A stretch of DNA of 64,000 bases from Oceanimonas sp052119705 (GCF_052119705.1 NZ_JBGQOP010000001.1:1-64000), one strand, 5' to 3'. Positions 8,487 to 16,983 are shown, numbered from the stretch's first letter. Notes: a model not told the origin generated them from the letters alone. Made by a program: numbers and translations.

Positions 8487-9586
8487 TAGCTTGCTCTCCG
8501 AATGCGATTTGCAATGTGCTCGCCCATTTGTACTGTGGTCTGTACTGGATGCTTGGCATCCGCACTGAACAGGTCGCCACTGAAGAAACCTTCGGCTAAG
8601 GTTTCGCTCACCGCGCGCTCAATGGCCTGTGCGGCTTCTTCCAACTTAAAGCTGTAACGCAGCATTAAGGCGGCGGATAAAATTTGCGCAATTGGGTTGG
8701 CAATACCTTTACCCGCTATATCCGGCGCCGAGCCGCCAGCGGGCTCATACAAACCAAAGCCTTGGTCGTTTAAGCTTACTGAAGGCAGCAATCCCATGGA
8801 GCCGGTCAGCATGGCCATTTCATCGGAGATAATGTCACCAAATAAGTTAGAGCACAGCATAACGTCGAACTGCGACGGATCCTTGATCAGCTGCATAGTC
8901 GCGTTATCGATGTAGATATGGTTCAAGGTGACGTCTGGGTAGTCTTTTGCTACTTCGATCACCACTTCACGCCACAAGATAGAGGCTTGCAACACATTGG
9001 CTTTATCGACAGATGTGACGATTCCACGACGGCCTTGCGCCGCTTCGAAGGCTAAGCGTGCGATACGCTCAATTTCAAAACGGTGGTAGACCTCGGTATC
9101 AAAGGCTTTTTCTTGCTCGCCTGAACCTTCGCGGCCTTTGGGTTGACCGAAGTAAATACCGCCGGTCAGCTCACGCATGCAGACGATATCAAAGCCACGA
9201 GCACTGATATCGGCACGCAACGGAGAAAAGCCTTCTAAGCCTTTATAAATACGCGCCGGGCGCATATTACAGAACAGCTTAAAATGACCACGCAAGGGCA
9301 GCAGGGCGCCGCGCTCAGGTTGATCGTTCGGGGCTAAATGTTCCCACTTAGGGCCGCCTACCGAACCGAACAACACTGCATCTGCCTCTTCACAGCCAGC
9401 CAAGGTCGAGGCCGGCAGCGGAGTGCCGTGATTGTCGATGGCGATACCGCCCACATCATGGTGACTGTATTGCAGACTGAAACCGAATTCTGCCTGTACC
9501 TTGTCTAATACCTTTAGGGCTTCTGCCATCACTTCTGGGCCTATGCCGTCTCCGGGCAATACCGCGACCTGGTAATTTGCACTCAT
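8486..9586 (-). CDS. leuB: 3-isopropylmalate dehydrogenase LeuB
   Basis: NAD-dependent oxidative decarboxylase giving 2-ketoisocaproate, the third step of leucine synthesis. It has 366 residues when started at ATG 9586 (MSANYQVAVLPGDGIGPEV), two bases after the leuA stop codon. The open frame continues 25 codons upstream inside leuA, but that part has no family similarity. Family motifs seen are GDGIGPEV, RELTGGIYFG, CSNLFGDIISDE and the cofactor loop GGSAPDIAGKGIANP. Confidence 0.96.
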   Translation of the reverse strand: MSANYQVAVLPGDGIGPEVMAEALKVLDKVQAEFGFSLQYSHHDVGGIAIDNHGTPLPASTLAGCEEADAVLFGSVGGPKWEHLAPNDQPERGALLPLRGHFKLFCNMRPARIYKGLEGFSPLRADISARGFDIVCMRELTGGIYFGQPKGREGSGEQEKAFDTEVYHRFEIERIARLAFEAAQGRRGIVTSVDKANVLQASILWREVVIEVAKDYPDVTLNHIYIDNATMQLIKDPSQFDVMLCSNLFGDIISDEMAMLTGSMGLLPSVSLNDQGFGLYEPAGGSAPDIAGKGIANPIAQILSAALMLRYSFKLEEAAQAIERAVSETLAEGFFSGDLFSADAKHPVQTTVQMGEHIANRIRRAS

Positions 9587-9588
9587 GC

Positions 9589-11157
9589 TTACACCGTCTC
9601 CATGCGAATTTTCTTTTGAATAGCTTCTTTTTTCTTCTCTGCGACCTGTTCGGCACGCCAAATGCTGTTAATCACATGCACCAAAGCTTGGGCCGATGAT
9701 TCTACTATATCCGTCGCCAAGCCCATACCGTGGAACTTACGCTCTTGGTATTCGGCGACTATGTCTACTTGACCCAAGGCGTCTTTGCCTTCGCCCTTGC
9801 TCTTTAATTCATACTTATCGACGCGTATGTCATAACCGGTGACGCGGTTAATGCACTGATAAACCGCATCGACTGGGCCATTCCCCACGGCGGCTTCGTT
9901 CACCACTTCGCCACCAACTATCATGCGCACGCTGGCGGTAGACATCACATTGCTGCCGGACTGTACGCTCAAATACTTGAGCTTAAACTGCTCTGGCTCT
10001 TCATGAATTTGGCTAAAGAATACTAAGGCTTCTAAGTCGTAATCAAACACTTGGCCTTTACGGTCGGCTAATTCGACGAAGCTTGCGTACAAGGCATCCA
10101 GTTCATAGTCTTGCTCGCCGTAGCCCATCTCGCTCATGCGATGCTTGATCACGTGGCGGCCGGAGCGAGAGGTTAAGTTCAACTCGTTTTTCTGCAAACC
10201 TATGCTTTCTGGGGTAATAATTTCGTAGGTATTTTTGCTCTTCAACACGCCATCTTGATGAATACCCGAAGAATGCGAGAAGGCGTTAGCGCCGACTATG
10301 GCCTTGTTCGGCTGCACCGGCATATTACACAGATTGCGTACTAACTGACTGGTACGATAGATTTCTTGATGCTTGATATGGGTATGCAAGCCTAAAAACT
10401 CGGCGCGCGTCTTCAAGATCATGGCAATTTCTTCTAACGAACAGTTGCCTGCTCGCTCGCCAATGCCATTGACGGTGCATTCAATCTGGCGGGCACCATT
10501 TTGTACGGCAGCAATGGAGTTGGCTACCGACATCCCCAAGTCATCATGGCAATGCACAGAAATTACCGCTTTATCGATATTAGGGACGCGGTTAAACAAG
10601 GTCTGGATAATGCCACCAAACTCGCTCGGCACAGTGTAACCCACGGTATCAGGAATATTCACCGTAGTAGCACCGGCGTTAATCGCGGCTTCTACCATGC
10701 GGCACAAATTATCGATTGGCGTGCGGCCCGCATCTTCACAAGAAAATTCTACGTCATCGGTATAACGGCGCGCGTGCTTTACCGCATGCACACCCATCTC
10801 TAATACAGAATCGAAGTCTTTGCGTAACTTGCTCTGTACGTGAATGTCGGAAGTAGAGATAAAGGTGTGAATGCGAAACTGCTCGGCAGGCTTTAATGCT
10901 GCTGCCGCTGCATCTATGTCGGCTTCCAAGGCGCGGGCCAGTGCACAAACGCGGCTGTTCTTGATGTGGCGCGCTATGGTTTGTACTGATTCAAAGTCGC
11001 CTGGGGATGAAATAGGAAAGCCCACTTCCATTACGTCTACGCCTAAACGCTCTAATGCGTAAGCGATTTGTAATTTTTCTTTAACTGTTAGGCTGGCGGA
11101 AAGCGCCTGTTCGCCGTCTCGCAAAGTGGTATCGAATATAATGACTTGGTCCGACAT
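9589..11157 (-). CDS. leuA: 2-isopropylmalate synthase LeuA
   Basis: Condenses acetyl-CoA with 2-ketoisovalerate, the committed step of leucine synthesis. It has 522 residues. The TIM-barrel catalytic domain begins with DTTLRDGEQ (9-17) and contains the metal-binding HCHDDLG block. The C-terminal LeuA regulatory domain for leucine feedback is present (roughly 390-510). AGAGGA lies about nine bases before the ATG. It is the first structural gene of leuABCD and follows a leader peptide and attenuator. Confidence 0.97.
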   Translation of the reverse strand: MSDQVIIFDTTLRDGEQALSASLTVKEKLQIAYALERLGVDVMEVGFPISSPGDFESVQTIARHIKNSRVCALARALEADIDAAAAALKPAEQFRIHTFISTSDIHVQSKLRKDFDSVLEMGVHAVKHARRYTDDVEFSCEDAGRTPIDNLCRMVEAAINAGATTVNIPDTVGYTVPSEFGGIIQTLFNRVPNIDKAVISVHCHDDLGMSVANSIAAVQNGARQIECTVNGIGERAGNCSLEEIAMILKTRAEFLGLHTHIKHQEIYRTSQLVRNLCNMPVQPNKAIVGANAFSHSSGIHQDGVLKSKNTYEIITPESIGLQKNELNLTSRSGRHVIKHRMSEMGYGEQDYELDALYASFVELADRKGQVFDYDLEALVFFSQIHEEPEQFKLKYLSVQSGSNVMSTASVRMIVGGEVVNEAAVGNGPVDAVYQCINRVTGYDIRVDKYELKSKGEGKDALGQVDIVAEYQERKFHGMGLATDIVESSAQALVHVINSIWRAEQVAEKKKEAIQKKIRMETV

Positions 11158-11228
11158 GTCGCTTTCCTCTTATTTATGTACCGAGAGTTGTGTACCGAGT
11201 GTGCTGTACTGTGCTGCCGCGACAGACA

Positions 11229-11259
11229 TAAAAAACCCGTGCGGATGGCACGGGTTTTT
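11229..11259 (-). terminator. leu operon attenuator (Rho-independent terminator)
   Basis: A 12-bp stem, AAAAACCCGTGC (11231-11242) with GCACGGGTTTTT (11248-11259), a short loop and, on the minus strand, a run of T after the stem. It sits between the leader peptide and leuA, which is the arrangement of a leucine attenuator. Confidence 0.88.
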
Positions 11260-11289
11260 GTTGGTATATATGTGGATGATGAATTCCAG

Positions 11290-11361
11290 CTACGACCGAC
11301 CCATGCGCATAAGCACCTGTGAGGTTAGTAGTAATAGTAGTAACTGAATGTGTTTGAACAT
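11290..11361 (-). CDS. leuL: leu operon leader peptide LeuL
   Basis: A 23-codon open frame on the minus strand, starting MFKHIQ, followed by six consecutive leucine codons (mostly CTA and TTA, rarer than CTG in the neighbouring genes) and ending MGRS. GGATGAG lies a few bases before the ATG. It ends about 30 bases before the terminator stem of the leu attenuator. In this arrangement, ribosome stalling at the leucine codons when leucyl-tRNA is scarce prevents terminator formation. The sequence differs from E. coli LeuL, but position and leucine run make the call firm. Confidence 0.88.
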   Translation of the reverse strand: MFKHIQLLLLLLTSQVLMRMGRS

Positions 11362-11410
11362 AGCGCTCATCCATCATCGAAGAATTAGGAAGAATATTTT
11401 CGTGAACAAC

Positions 11411-11445
11411 AGTATAGCAATAACTTTAAACGCTGACTATGTCAA
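11411..11445 (-). promoter_or_regulatory. Candidate leu operon promoter
   Basis: A perfect -35 hexamer TTGACA (minus strand, 11445-11440) lies about 80 bases upstream of the leader peptide. The -10 is less clear: TATACT (11416-11411) follows after 23 bases, too far for a standard promoter, and the 17-base position reads TATTGC. Confidence 0.4.
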
Positions 11446-11957
11446 CATTCTTATTGCTTTTAAGGTGCCAGTGGCTGGCGATATAAACTGCTGTTTTGTG
11501 TTAACTTAAGTCGTTATTCTGCTTTTTGGTATGTTTTTGAATTCTTATACTGCCAGCTCTTCACGGGTAGCGAAAATGACTGCTTGGTAGATTGCTCTGT
11601 TTGCTCGCTTAATCGTCAATTTTTGCCTCCGGCATTGCTAAGACTCATATCCGCATAAATTCAAGTTGCCGGTGCAGTCTGCTGCTAAAGTGCGCACTGC
11701 TATGCAAAGGCCACTATTAGCATGTGACGCTAGGGCCATGAGCTGCTAGCCTTGTGGCAGATTGAAGATGTTCAGGTTCAAACTAGGCTCTGTTTTTTGA
11801 GATATAAAAGGCGGGACTGCGGCGCTAGAGCCTGCAATAAGGCTTTTAATAAAGCGCGTAGACAAGCGATTTAAAGCAGGTTAAGGTGATTTTTCTTCCT
11901 TTTTCTGCCTAACTTTATCTCATCAGGCAGAAGTGTTTGTTTTTATAAAGATAAAAG
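11446..11957. other. Divergent regulatory region between leuABCD and ilvIH
   Basis: About 500 bases without a supported gene; the E. coli leuO gene found at this place is absent. The stretch is moderately AT-rich with scattered T-runs. The ilvIH promoter should lie in its right-hand part, but I cannot place it. Confidence 0.4.
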
Positions 11958-12053
11958 CTATTTGCTTTGCACTATCGTTATGCCTAAAAAGTGTTATGCC
12001 ATAAAAAATGGCTCGCATCTAAAGGCATAAACGTAGCGCCGCACAGCAAATAG
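11958..12053 (+). promoter_or_regulatory. Nested stem-loop in the ilvI leader
   Basis: Three nested perfect helices: CTATTTGCT (11958-11966) with AGCAAATAG (12045-12053), TTATGCCT (11978-11985) with AGGCATAA (12023-12030), and GCCAT (11998-12002) with ATGGC (12008-12012) around an A5 loop. It ends 9 bases before the GGAGGG ribosome binding site of ilvI. It could be a regulatory leader or a small palindromic element. Confidence 0.5.
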
Positions 12054-12075
12054 AGTAAAGCCTGGAGGGCTTATC

Positions 12076-13794
12076 ATGGAGATGTTATCAGGCGCACAAA
12101 TGGTAGTAAGAGCGCTGGAAGATCAGGGAGTCGAGCATTTATTCGGCTACCCCGGCGGTTCAGTGCTTGATATCTATGACGCCTTATTTGAAAACAGTAA
12201 AATACAGCATGTGTTAGTGCGCCACGAACAAGCGGCCGTGCACATGGCCGATGGCTATACCCGTGCTACCGGCAAGGTCGGTACTGTGCTGGTAACCTCG
12301 GGTCCGGGCGCGACTAACTGTATTACCGGTATCGCCACCGCCTATATGGACTCGATCCCCATGGTGGTGTTGTCCGGTCAGGTGCCAACCTATTACATTG
12401 GTGATGACGCCTTCCAAGAAACCGATATGCTGGGTATTTCCCGACCTATCGTGAAACACAGCTTTATTTGCAAGAAAGCCTCGGATATTCCGTTGGCCAT
12501 TAAAAAAGCTTTCTATATCGCCGCCAGTGGTCGCCCGGGTCCTGTGGTTATCGATCTGCCGAAAGACGTGCAAAACCCGCTGGAAAAGCATCCCTATGTG
12601 TATCCAGACTCTGTCTCCATGCGCTCGTATAGCCCCACCAGCACAGGTCATAAAGGCCAAATCAAGAAGGCGATGCAAGGCTTGGCCGCGGCTAAACGCC
12701 CGGTGATGTATGTGGGTGGTGGTGCGGTAACGGCTGAAGCCAGTGCTTTGGTGATTCAACTGGCCGAGAAGTTTAACTTGCCGGTGACCAATACCCTGAT
12801 GGGCCTTGGCGTTATGCCCGGCACCCATAAGCAGTTTGTGGGTATGCTCGGCATGCACGGGACTTATGAAGCCAATAAGACCATGCATAACTCAGACTTT
12901 ATTCTCGCTATTGGTGCGCGTTTCGATGACCGTGTCACCAACAACGTGGCTAAGTTCTGCCCCGATGCCACCATAGCGCACGTGGATATTGACCCGACTT
13001 CGGTCTCAAAAAACATCAAGGCACACATTCCGATTGTGGGTTCTGCGGATGCGGTGTTAGAGCAGATGCTGGAAGCTATTCGTGAGCTGGGTTTGAAAAC
13101 CGATCCTGCAGCCATGAAAGCCTGGTGGACACAAATCGACGAGTGGCGTGCAACAAACTGCTTAGATTATGCCAAGAGCGAACAATACATTAAGCCGCAA
13201 CAAGTTATTGAGTCTGTGTATCGCATCACCGAAGGCAAGGCCATCGTCAGCTCAGACGTGGGTCAGCATCAGATGTTTGCCGCACTCTATTATCCGTTCG
13301 ACAAGCCACGCCAATGGATTAACTCCGGCGGCTTGGGCACCATGGGCTTTGGCTTGCCTGCTGCCATGGGCGCTAAAATGGCCTGTCCTGATGCGGTGTC
13401 GATCTGCGTGACCGGTGATGGATCTATTCAAATGAATATTCAAGAGCTGTCTACCTGTATGCAATACAACATACCGGTGAAGATTATCTCTTTGAACAAC
13501 CATTCTTTAGGCATGGTGAAGCAGTGGCAGAAGATGTTCTACGAAGGTCGCGAAAGCCATTCTTACATGGACTCACTGCCGGACTTCGTGAAACTGGCGG
13601 AAGCTTATGGCCATGTGGGTATTCGGGTCTCGGATCCGAAAGAACTGGATGCGGCATTAGAGAAATGCTTCGCCATGACCGACAAGCTGGTGTTTATGGA
13701 CATCATTATCGATCCGGACGAGCACGTTTATCCGATGCAGATCAAAACCGGCGCCATGGATGACATGTATTTAAGTAAAACGGAGAGAACCTAA
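12076..13794 (+). CDS. ilvI: Acetolactate synthase large (catalytic) subunit IlvI
   Basis: Thiamine diphosphate- and FAD-dependent enzyme that forms acetolactate and acetohydroxybutyrate, the first common step of valine, leucine and isoleucine synthesis. It has 572 residues. The catalytic Glu lies in LVRHEQAAVHMADG, and the ThDP/Mg motif in VTGDGSIQMNIQEL to SLNN. GGAGGG lies seven bases before the ATG. It is the first gene of ilvIH. A 96-base nested stem-loop precedes it. Confidence 0.96.
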   Translation: MEMLSGAQMVVRALEDQGVEHLFGYPGGSVLDIYDALFENSKIQHVLVRHEQAAVHMADGYTRATGKVGTVLVTSGPGATNCITGIATAYMDSIPMVVLSGQVPTYYIGDDAFQETDMLGISRPIVKHSFICKKASDIPLAIKKAFYIAASGRPGPVVIDLPKDVQNPLEKHPYVYPDSVSMRSYSPTSTGHKGQIKKAMQGLAAAKRPVMYVGGGAVTAEASALVIQLAEKFNLPVTNTLMGLGVMPGTHKQFVGMLGMHGTYEANKTMHNSDFILAIGARFDDRVTNNVAKFCPDATIAHVDIDPTSVSKNIKAHIPIVGSADAVLEQMLEAIRELGLKTDPAAMKAWWTQIDEWRATNCLDYAKSEQYIKPQQVIESVYRITEGKAIVSSDVGQHQMFAALYYPFDKPRQWINSGGLGTMGFGLPAAMGAKMACPDAVSICVTGDGSIQMNIQELSTCMQYNIPVKIISLNNHSLGMVKQWQKMFYEGRESHSYMDSLPDFVKLAEAYGHVGIRVSDPKELDAALEKCFAMTDKLVFMDIIIDPDEHVYPMQIKTGAMDDMYLSKTERT

Positions 13795-14288
13795 TGCGAC
13801 GTATTATATCCCTGTTACTGGAAAACGAATCCGGTGCCTTGAGTCGTGTGGTGGGTTTGTTTTCGCAGCGCGCTTATAACATCGAAACGCTGACCGTAGC
13901 ACCAACCGAAGATCCTACGCTGTCGCGCATGACCATAGTGACCTCGGGTAATGAGCGCCAAATTGAGCAGATCATCAAGCAGCTGAATAAGCTGGTGGAT
14001 GTGCTTAAGGTGACCGATCTCAGTGACGGCGACCACATAGAGCGTGAAATAGTGCTGGTAAAAGTACGCGCCGATGGTGTGAATCGCGATGAAGTAAAAC
14101 GCACTGCCGATATCTTTCGCGGTCAAATCGTCGATGTGTCACCGCACCTGTACACGGTACAGTTGGTCGGTACCAGCGATAAGCTTGATGCCTTTATTCG
14201 TAATATGAGTGAAAGCACCGAAGTGGTGGAAGTGGTACGCAGCGGCGTGTGCGGAATTTCGCGCGGTGAGAAATCCCTGCGTCCGTGA
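13794..14288 (+). CDS. ilvH: Acetolactate synthase small (regulatory) subunit IlvH
   Basis: Regulatory subunit, 164 residues, that binds valine for feedback control and raises the activity of IlvI. The N-terminal ACT domain starts RRIISLLLENESGALSRVVG, followed by FSQRAYNIETL. Its ATG overlaps the ilvI stop codon by one base (TAATG), so translation is probably coupled. Confidence 0.96.
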   Translation: MRRIISLLLENESGALSRVVGLFSQRAYNIETLTVAPTEDPTLSRMTIVTSGNERQIEQIIKQLNKLVDVLKVTDLSDGDHIEREIVLVKVRADGVNRDEVKRTADIFRGQIVDVSPHLYTVQLVGTSDKLDAFIRNMSESTEVVEVVRSGVCGISRGEKSLRP

Positions 14289-14311
14289 TCACGTTTTGTG
14301 TTTGCTAATTC

Positions 14312-14337
14312 AAAACCGCCTTCGGGCGGTTTTTTAT
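14312..14337 (+). terminator. Terminator of ilvIH
   Basis: AAAACCGCC, a TTCG tetraloop and GGCGGTTTT, followed by further T residues. It lies 24 bases after the ilvH stop codon. Confidence 0.9.
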
Positions 14338-14471
14338 TGGCCAATGGCGAAGTAACAACTAGATACTGATCACTCTTGGCTGCGTCTGGCCACACAAACG
14401 GGCAAAAATAGTTGACATCTCACCTCAGCAGTTGAAAATCAGCAGCAGATGTTTGGGCTAGAGAGCCAGCA

Positions 14472-15248
14472 ATGCCGACGGAAAGAATGCCAGCGGAAAG
14501 AATGAAAACGCAAAATGGTGCCTCAGAGTCTGTTATTTATCTAACAGCCCCATATGATGCGACTCAGCTTGAGTTGCTCCGTCGCTATGGCGCAGTAATA
14601 GACGGACTGGCGGACATGTATGGCCAGCATTGCGAGCTGGCATTGTATTCGTTGGCTGAGCCTCAGCGGCCGTTACTGAAAAGACTCAATGGTGAGCAGG
14701 GTGCCCCGCTCGTGGGTGCCTCTTTGCCTGAAGCGCTGGCGCTGCAGGCTTTTGAGCTGCTAGCGGGCTCTGCGCGTCATATTACCTATTTTACGCACAG
14801 CCGTTTGGGCAGCCCTATTAAGTCGAGTGTGCAGCTGCTAATGGACGACCAGAACCAAGCCGTGGGCTTACTCTGTATCCATCTGCACTTGGGCGCGCCG
14901 TTTCATGAACTGCTGGGTGAGCTGCTACCCAAGCCGCAGACTCCCAGTCCAGAGCCTAATCCCGTCGAAGTGTCACCGGAAAACTTCAATAATAACGTCG
15001 AACAACTGGTGACCTTGACCGTAGAGCGCACCATAGAAGGCATTAATGCCAATGGGTTAGTGGCTAATCATCTTAAAAATAAACACATAGTTACGACCTT
15101 GTACGAGAAGGGCATTTTCGATATCAAGGATGCCATTGCCATGGTATCGAACAAGCTCAATATCTCTAAACACACGGTTTATCTTTATATTCGACAAAAA
15201 AAACGCGATGACGAAGAGCTGTCGCCCCAAAACCCGGAGATCTCATGA
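14472..15248 (+). CDS. yheO: YheO/DauR-type PAS and helix-turn-helix transcriptional regulator
   Basis: The N-terminal YheO-type PAS domain covers roughly residues 25-140, for example GAVIDGLADMYGQHCELALYSL and SPIKSSVQLLMD. The C-terminal YheO-type helix-turn-helix lies at roughly 180-245 (VANHLKNKHIVTTLYEKGIF, LNISKHTVYLYIR). In E. coli yheO lies upstream of tusDCB, and the same position here supports the name. The start is uncertain: a 15-base segment (ATGCCgacGGAAAGA) is duplicated, giving ATGs at 14472, 14487 and 14502, and the last two each follow GGAAAGA. It overlaps ridA by four bases (ATGA). Confidence 0.85.
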   Translation: MPTERMPAERMKTQNGASESVIYLTAPYDATQLELLRRYGAVIDGLADMYGQHCELALYSLAEPQRPLLKRLNGEQGAPLVGASLPEALALQAFELLAGSARHITYFTHSRLGSPIKSSVQLLMDDQNQAVGLLCIHLHLGAPFHELLGELLPKPQTPSPEPNPVEVSPENFNNNVEQLVTLTVERTIEGINANGLVANHLKNKHIVTTLYEKGIFDIKDAIAMVSNKLNISKHTVYLYIRQKKRDDEELSPQNPEIS

Positions 15249-15628
15249 CTAAAAGCATCATAGCCACAGAACACGCCCCTGCCGCCATCGGCCCTTATGT
15301 GCAAGCGACGCGCGTAGGCAACATGCTCTTTACCTCTGGCCAAATTCCGCTTGATCCTGTGTCTATGGACATAGTCGCCGGCGGTATTACCGAGCAAACT
15401 CAGCAAGTCATGGATAATTTGCTGGCAGTATTAAAGGCCGCCGGTGGCGATGCGTCTCATATCGTTAAAACCACCTGCTACTTAAAAGACATGAATGATT
15501 TCGTGGCCTTTAACGCCGTGTACGCCAGCTACTTCACCCAAGGCGCGCCTTCGCGTTCTTGCGTAGAAGTGGCGCGTCTGCCAAAAGACGTATTAGTTGA
15601 AGTAGAAGTCATTGCCTACCTCGATTAA
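15245..15628 (+). CDS. ridA: RidA family reactive enamine/imine deaminase
   Basis: A 127-residue Rid/YjgF protein. RidA hydrolyses 2-aminoacrylate-type enamines made by PLP enzymes, protecting for instance branched-chain amino acid enzymes. The substrate-carboxylate arginine lies in the conserved APSRSCVEVARLPKD, and the downstream Glu in LVEVEVIAY is also present. Its ATG overlaps the yheO stop codon, so it belongs to the yheO-tus transcript. In E. coli ridA is not at this place; its insertion here is a lineage trait. Confidence 0.93.
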   Translation: MTKSIIATEHAPAAIGPYVQATRVGNMLFTSGQIPLDPVSMDIVAGGITEQTQQVMDNLLAVLKAAGGDASHIVKTTCYLKDMNDFVAFNAVYASYFTQGAPSRSCVEVARLPKDVLVEVEVIAYLD

Positions 15629-16082
15629 GCCAGTAGATAAGTCAGCGTCGACGGTGGTCGCGAACGTAGCGCCTGCGGCTCTATCAAACCAAAAGCTGCG
15701 CTTTGCCTTGTTGGTGACCGGCCCTTGTTACGGCACTCAAGCCGCTAGTGATGCTTATCGCTTCGCTTGTGCCGTGTTGGCGCAGGGGCATATCTTAAGC
15801 CATGTTTTTTTCTACCAAGAAGGCGTGCATAACGCTAATCACTTGGTGACACCGGCCTCTGATGAAACCAACTTACAACAAGCTTGGACTGAGCTTGCGC
15901 TGGCGCAGGGCTTGCGCTTAGACGTTTGTGTGGCGGCGGCACTGCGCCGCGGTGTGTGCGATGAAGCGAGTGCCGAGCAAGCAGGCTTAAGCCAGTGGAA
16001 CTTAGCCGAGCCCTTTTACTTGAGTGGCTTAGGCCAGCTTGCCGAAGCGGCACTGACCGCCGATCGCATGGTGCAGTTTTAA
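15612..16082 (+). CDS. tusD: Sulfur relay protein TusD
   Basis: Subunit of the TusBCD complex, which passes persulfide sulfur from TusA to TusE for 2-thiolation of wobble uridine by MnmA. The core, from about residue 29 (LRFALLVTGPCYGTQAASDAY), matches E. coli TusD to the end. The catalytic Cys lies in VCVAAALRRGV. The frame starts at TTG 15612, inside ridA, giving 28 extra residues. Later candidates are GTG 15654 and CTG 15696, none with a clear ribosome binding site, so the start is unresolved and coupling to ridA may drive translation. Confidence 0.88.
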   Translation: MPTSIKPVDKSASTVVANVAPAALSNQKLRFALLVTGPCYGTQAASDAYRFACAVLAQGHILSHVFFYQEGVHNANHLVTPASDETNLQQAWTELALAQGLRLDVCVAAALRRGVCDEASAEQAGLSQWNLAEPFYLSGLGQLAEAALTADRMVQF

Positions 16083-16107
16083 TGGCGCTCTTATGGAAGC
16101 ATCAAGC

Positions 16108-16476
16108 ATGAGCGGTATTATGAACAAGGTCGCTTTTATGTTTCGGACCGCGCCTCATGGCTCGGCGTCTGGCCGCGAAGGGCTAGATGCTGTGTTGGCC
16201 ACCTCGGCCTTAAGCGAAGATCTAGGCGTGTTCTTTGAGGGCGATGGTGTGTATCAGTTATTGGCTGAACAAGATCCCAGCGCCATCTTAGGCCGCCACT
16301 ATGCACCTACTTTTGGTTTGCTCGACTTATACGATGTAGAGCAGGTGTATGTGTGCCAGCAATCTTTGAGCGAGCGAGGTCTAGTATCTGAGCAACTCAG
16401 CATTGCGGTACAAGTGCTGGCGCAAGAGGAGTGGCAACAAACACTGGCTTGCTTTAACGTGCGGCTGAGTTTTTAA
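16108..16476 (+). CDS. tusC: Sulfur relay protein TusC
   Basis: Second subunit of the TusBCD complex. The core KVAFMFRTAPHGSASGREGLDA matches E. coli TusC closely, and the length is close to the family's usual 119. The frame opens at ATG 16093, but GGAAG lies eight bases before ATG 16108 and the protein similarity begins at ATG 16120 (MNKVAF); 16108 is used as a compromise. It lies between tusD and tusB in the usual order. Confidence 0.9.
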   Translation: MSGIMNKVAFMFRTAPHGSASGREGLDAVLATSALSEDLGVFFEGDGVYQLLAEQDPSAILGRHYAPTFGLLDLYDVEQVYVCQQSLSERGLVSEQLSIAVQVLAQEEWQQTLACFNVRLSF

Positions 16477-16518
16477 ACTGCCTTTAAGCCGCCATATAAG
16501 AGGCGTTAAGGAAATAGC

Positions 16519-16833
16519 ATGCTGCATACGGTAAAACACTCACCCTTTAGCCATCAAGCCTTAGCGCAAGCACTGGCGGCCTTGCAGCCTGACGACCAGC
16601 TATTATTATGGCAAGATGGCGTGATTGCGGCTACGGTAGCCCAGTCGCAAGTATCCTTGGGGCAAGCTTCCTTGTGGCAAGTACCCTTACAGGCGTTGGC
16701 CAATGGTCAGCGTTTGTATGTGATGGCAGAAGACTTACAAGCACGCGGTTTAACTCACACCATAGGGCAGGCAATTAGCATGCGCGATTGGGTGGATTTA
16801 GTGGCAAGATGGGGTAGCCCCCACGCTTGGTAG
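16519..16833 (+). CDS. tusB: Sulfur relay protein TusB
   Basis: Third subunit of TusBCD, 104 residues against 95 in E. coli. The start MLHTVKHSP and the segments LLLWQDGVIAA and YVMAEDLQARGLT match the family. AAGGAAA lies seven bases before the ATG. Its stop codon is directly followed by a promoter for the str operon. Confidence 0.9.
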   Translation: MLHTVKHSPFSHQALAQALAALQPDDQLLLWQDGVIAATVAQSQVSLGQASLWQVPLQALANGQRLYVMAEDLQARGLTHTIGQAISMRDWVDLVARWGSPHAW

Positions 16834-16834
16834 T

Positions 16835-16862
16835 TTGACGTGCGTAGTACTATGCACATAAT
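16835..16862 (+). promoter_or_regulatory. str operon promoter P1
   Basis: TTGACG (16835-16840), 16-base spacer, CATAAT (16857-16862). It begins one base after the tusB stop codon and lies about 120 bases upstream of rpsL. Confidence 0.6.
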
Positions 16863-16887
16863 TTGTACCGCTAAAACTGTATACATC

Positions 16888-16916
16888 TTGACTCAGGGCG
16901 GTAGCAAGCATAGAAT
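16888..16916 (+). promoter_or_regulatory. str operon promoter P2
   Basis: TTGACT (16888-16893), 17-base spacer, TAGAAT (16911-16916). This is a near-consensus sigma-70 promoter, which fits a highly expressed ribosomal protein operon. Confidence 0.75.
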
Positions 16917-16921
16917 TTTGC

Positions 16922-16947
16922 GTCCTCGCTTTTTGAGGACCGTTTTT
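16922..16947 (+). terminator. Leader hairpin with T-run upstream of rpsL (possible attenuator)
   Basis: GTCCTC (16922-16927) and GAGGAC (16935-16940) form a 6-bp stem, followed by CGTTTTT. It lies between promoter P2 and rpsL, so it would sit at the very start of the P2 transcript. The stem is short, so termination efficiency is uncertain. Confidence 0.4.
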
Positions 16948-16983
16948 CACAACTGTAGAACGATACATTTTCAGGAGCTGTTA

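Noticed and set aside
12214..12888. Long minus-strand frame opposite ilvI
   Set aside because: It is a shadow of the well-supported ilvI gene and shows no domain or ribosome binding site.
16840..16983. N-terminal extension of S12
   Set aside because: This stretch holds promoter P2 and a leader hairpin; S12 similarity and the ribosome binding site start at 16984.
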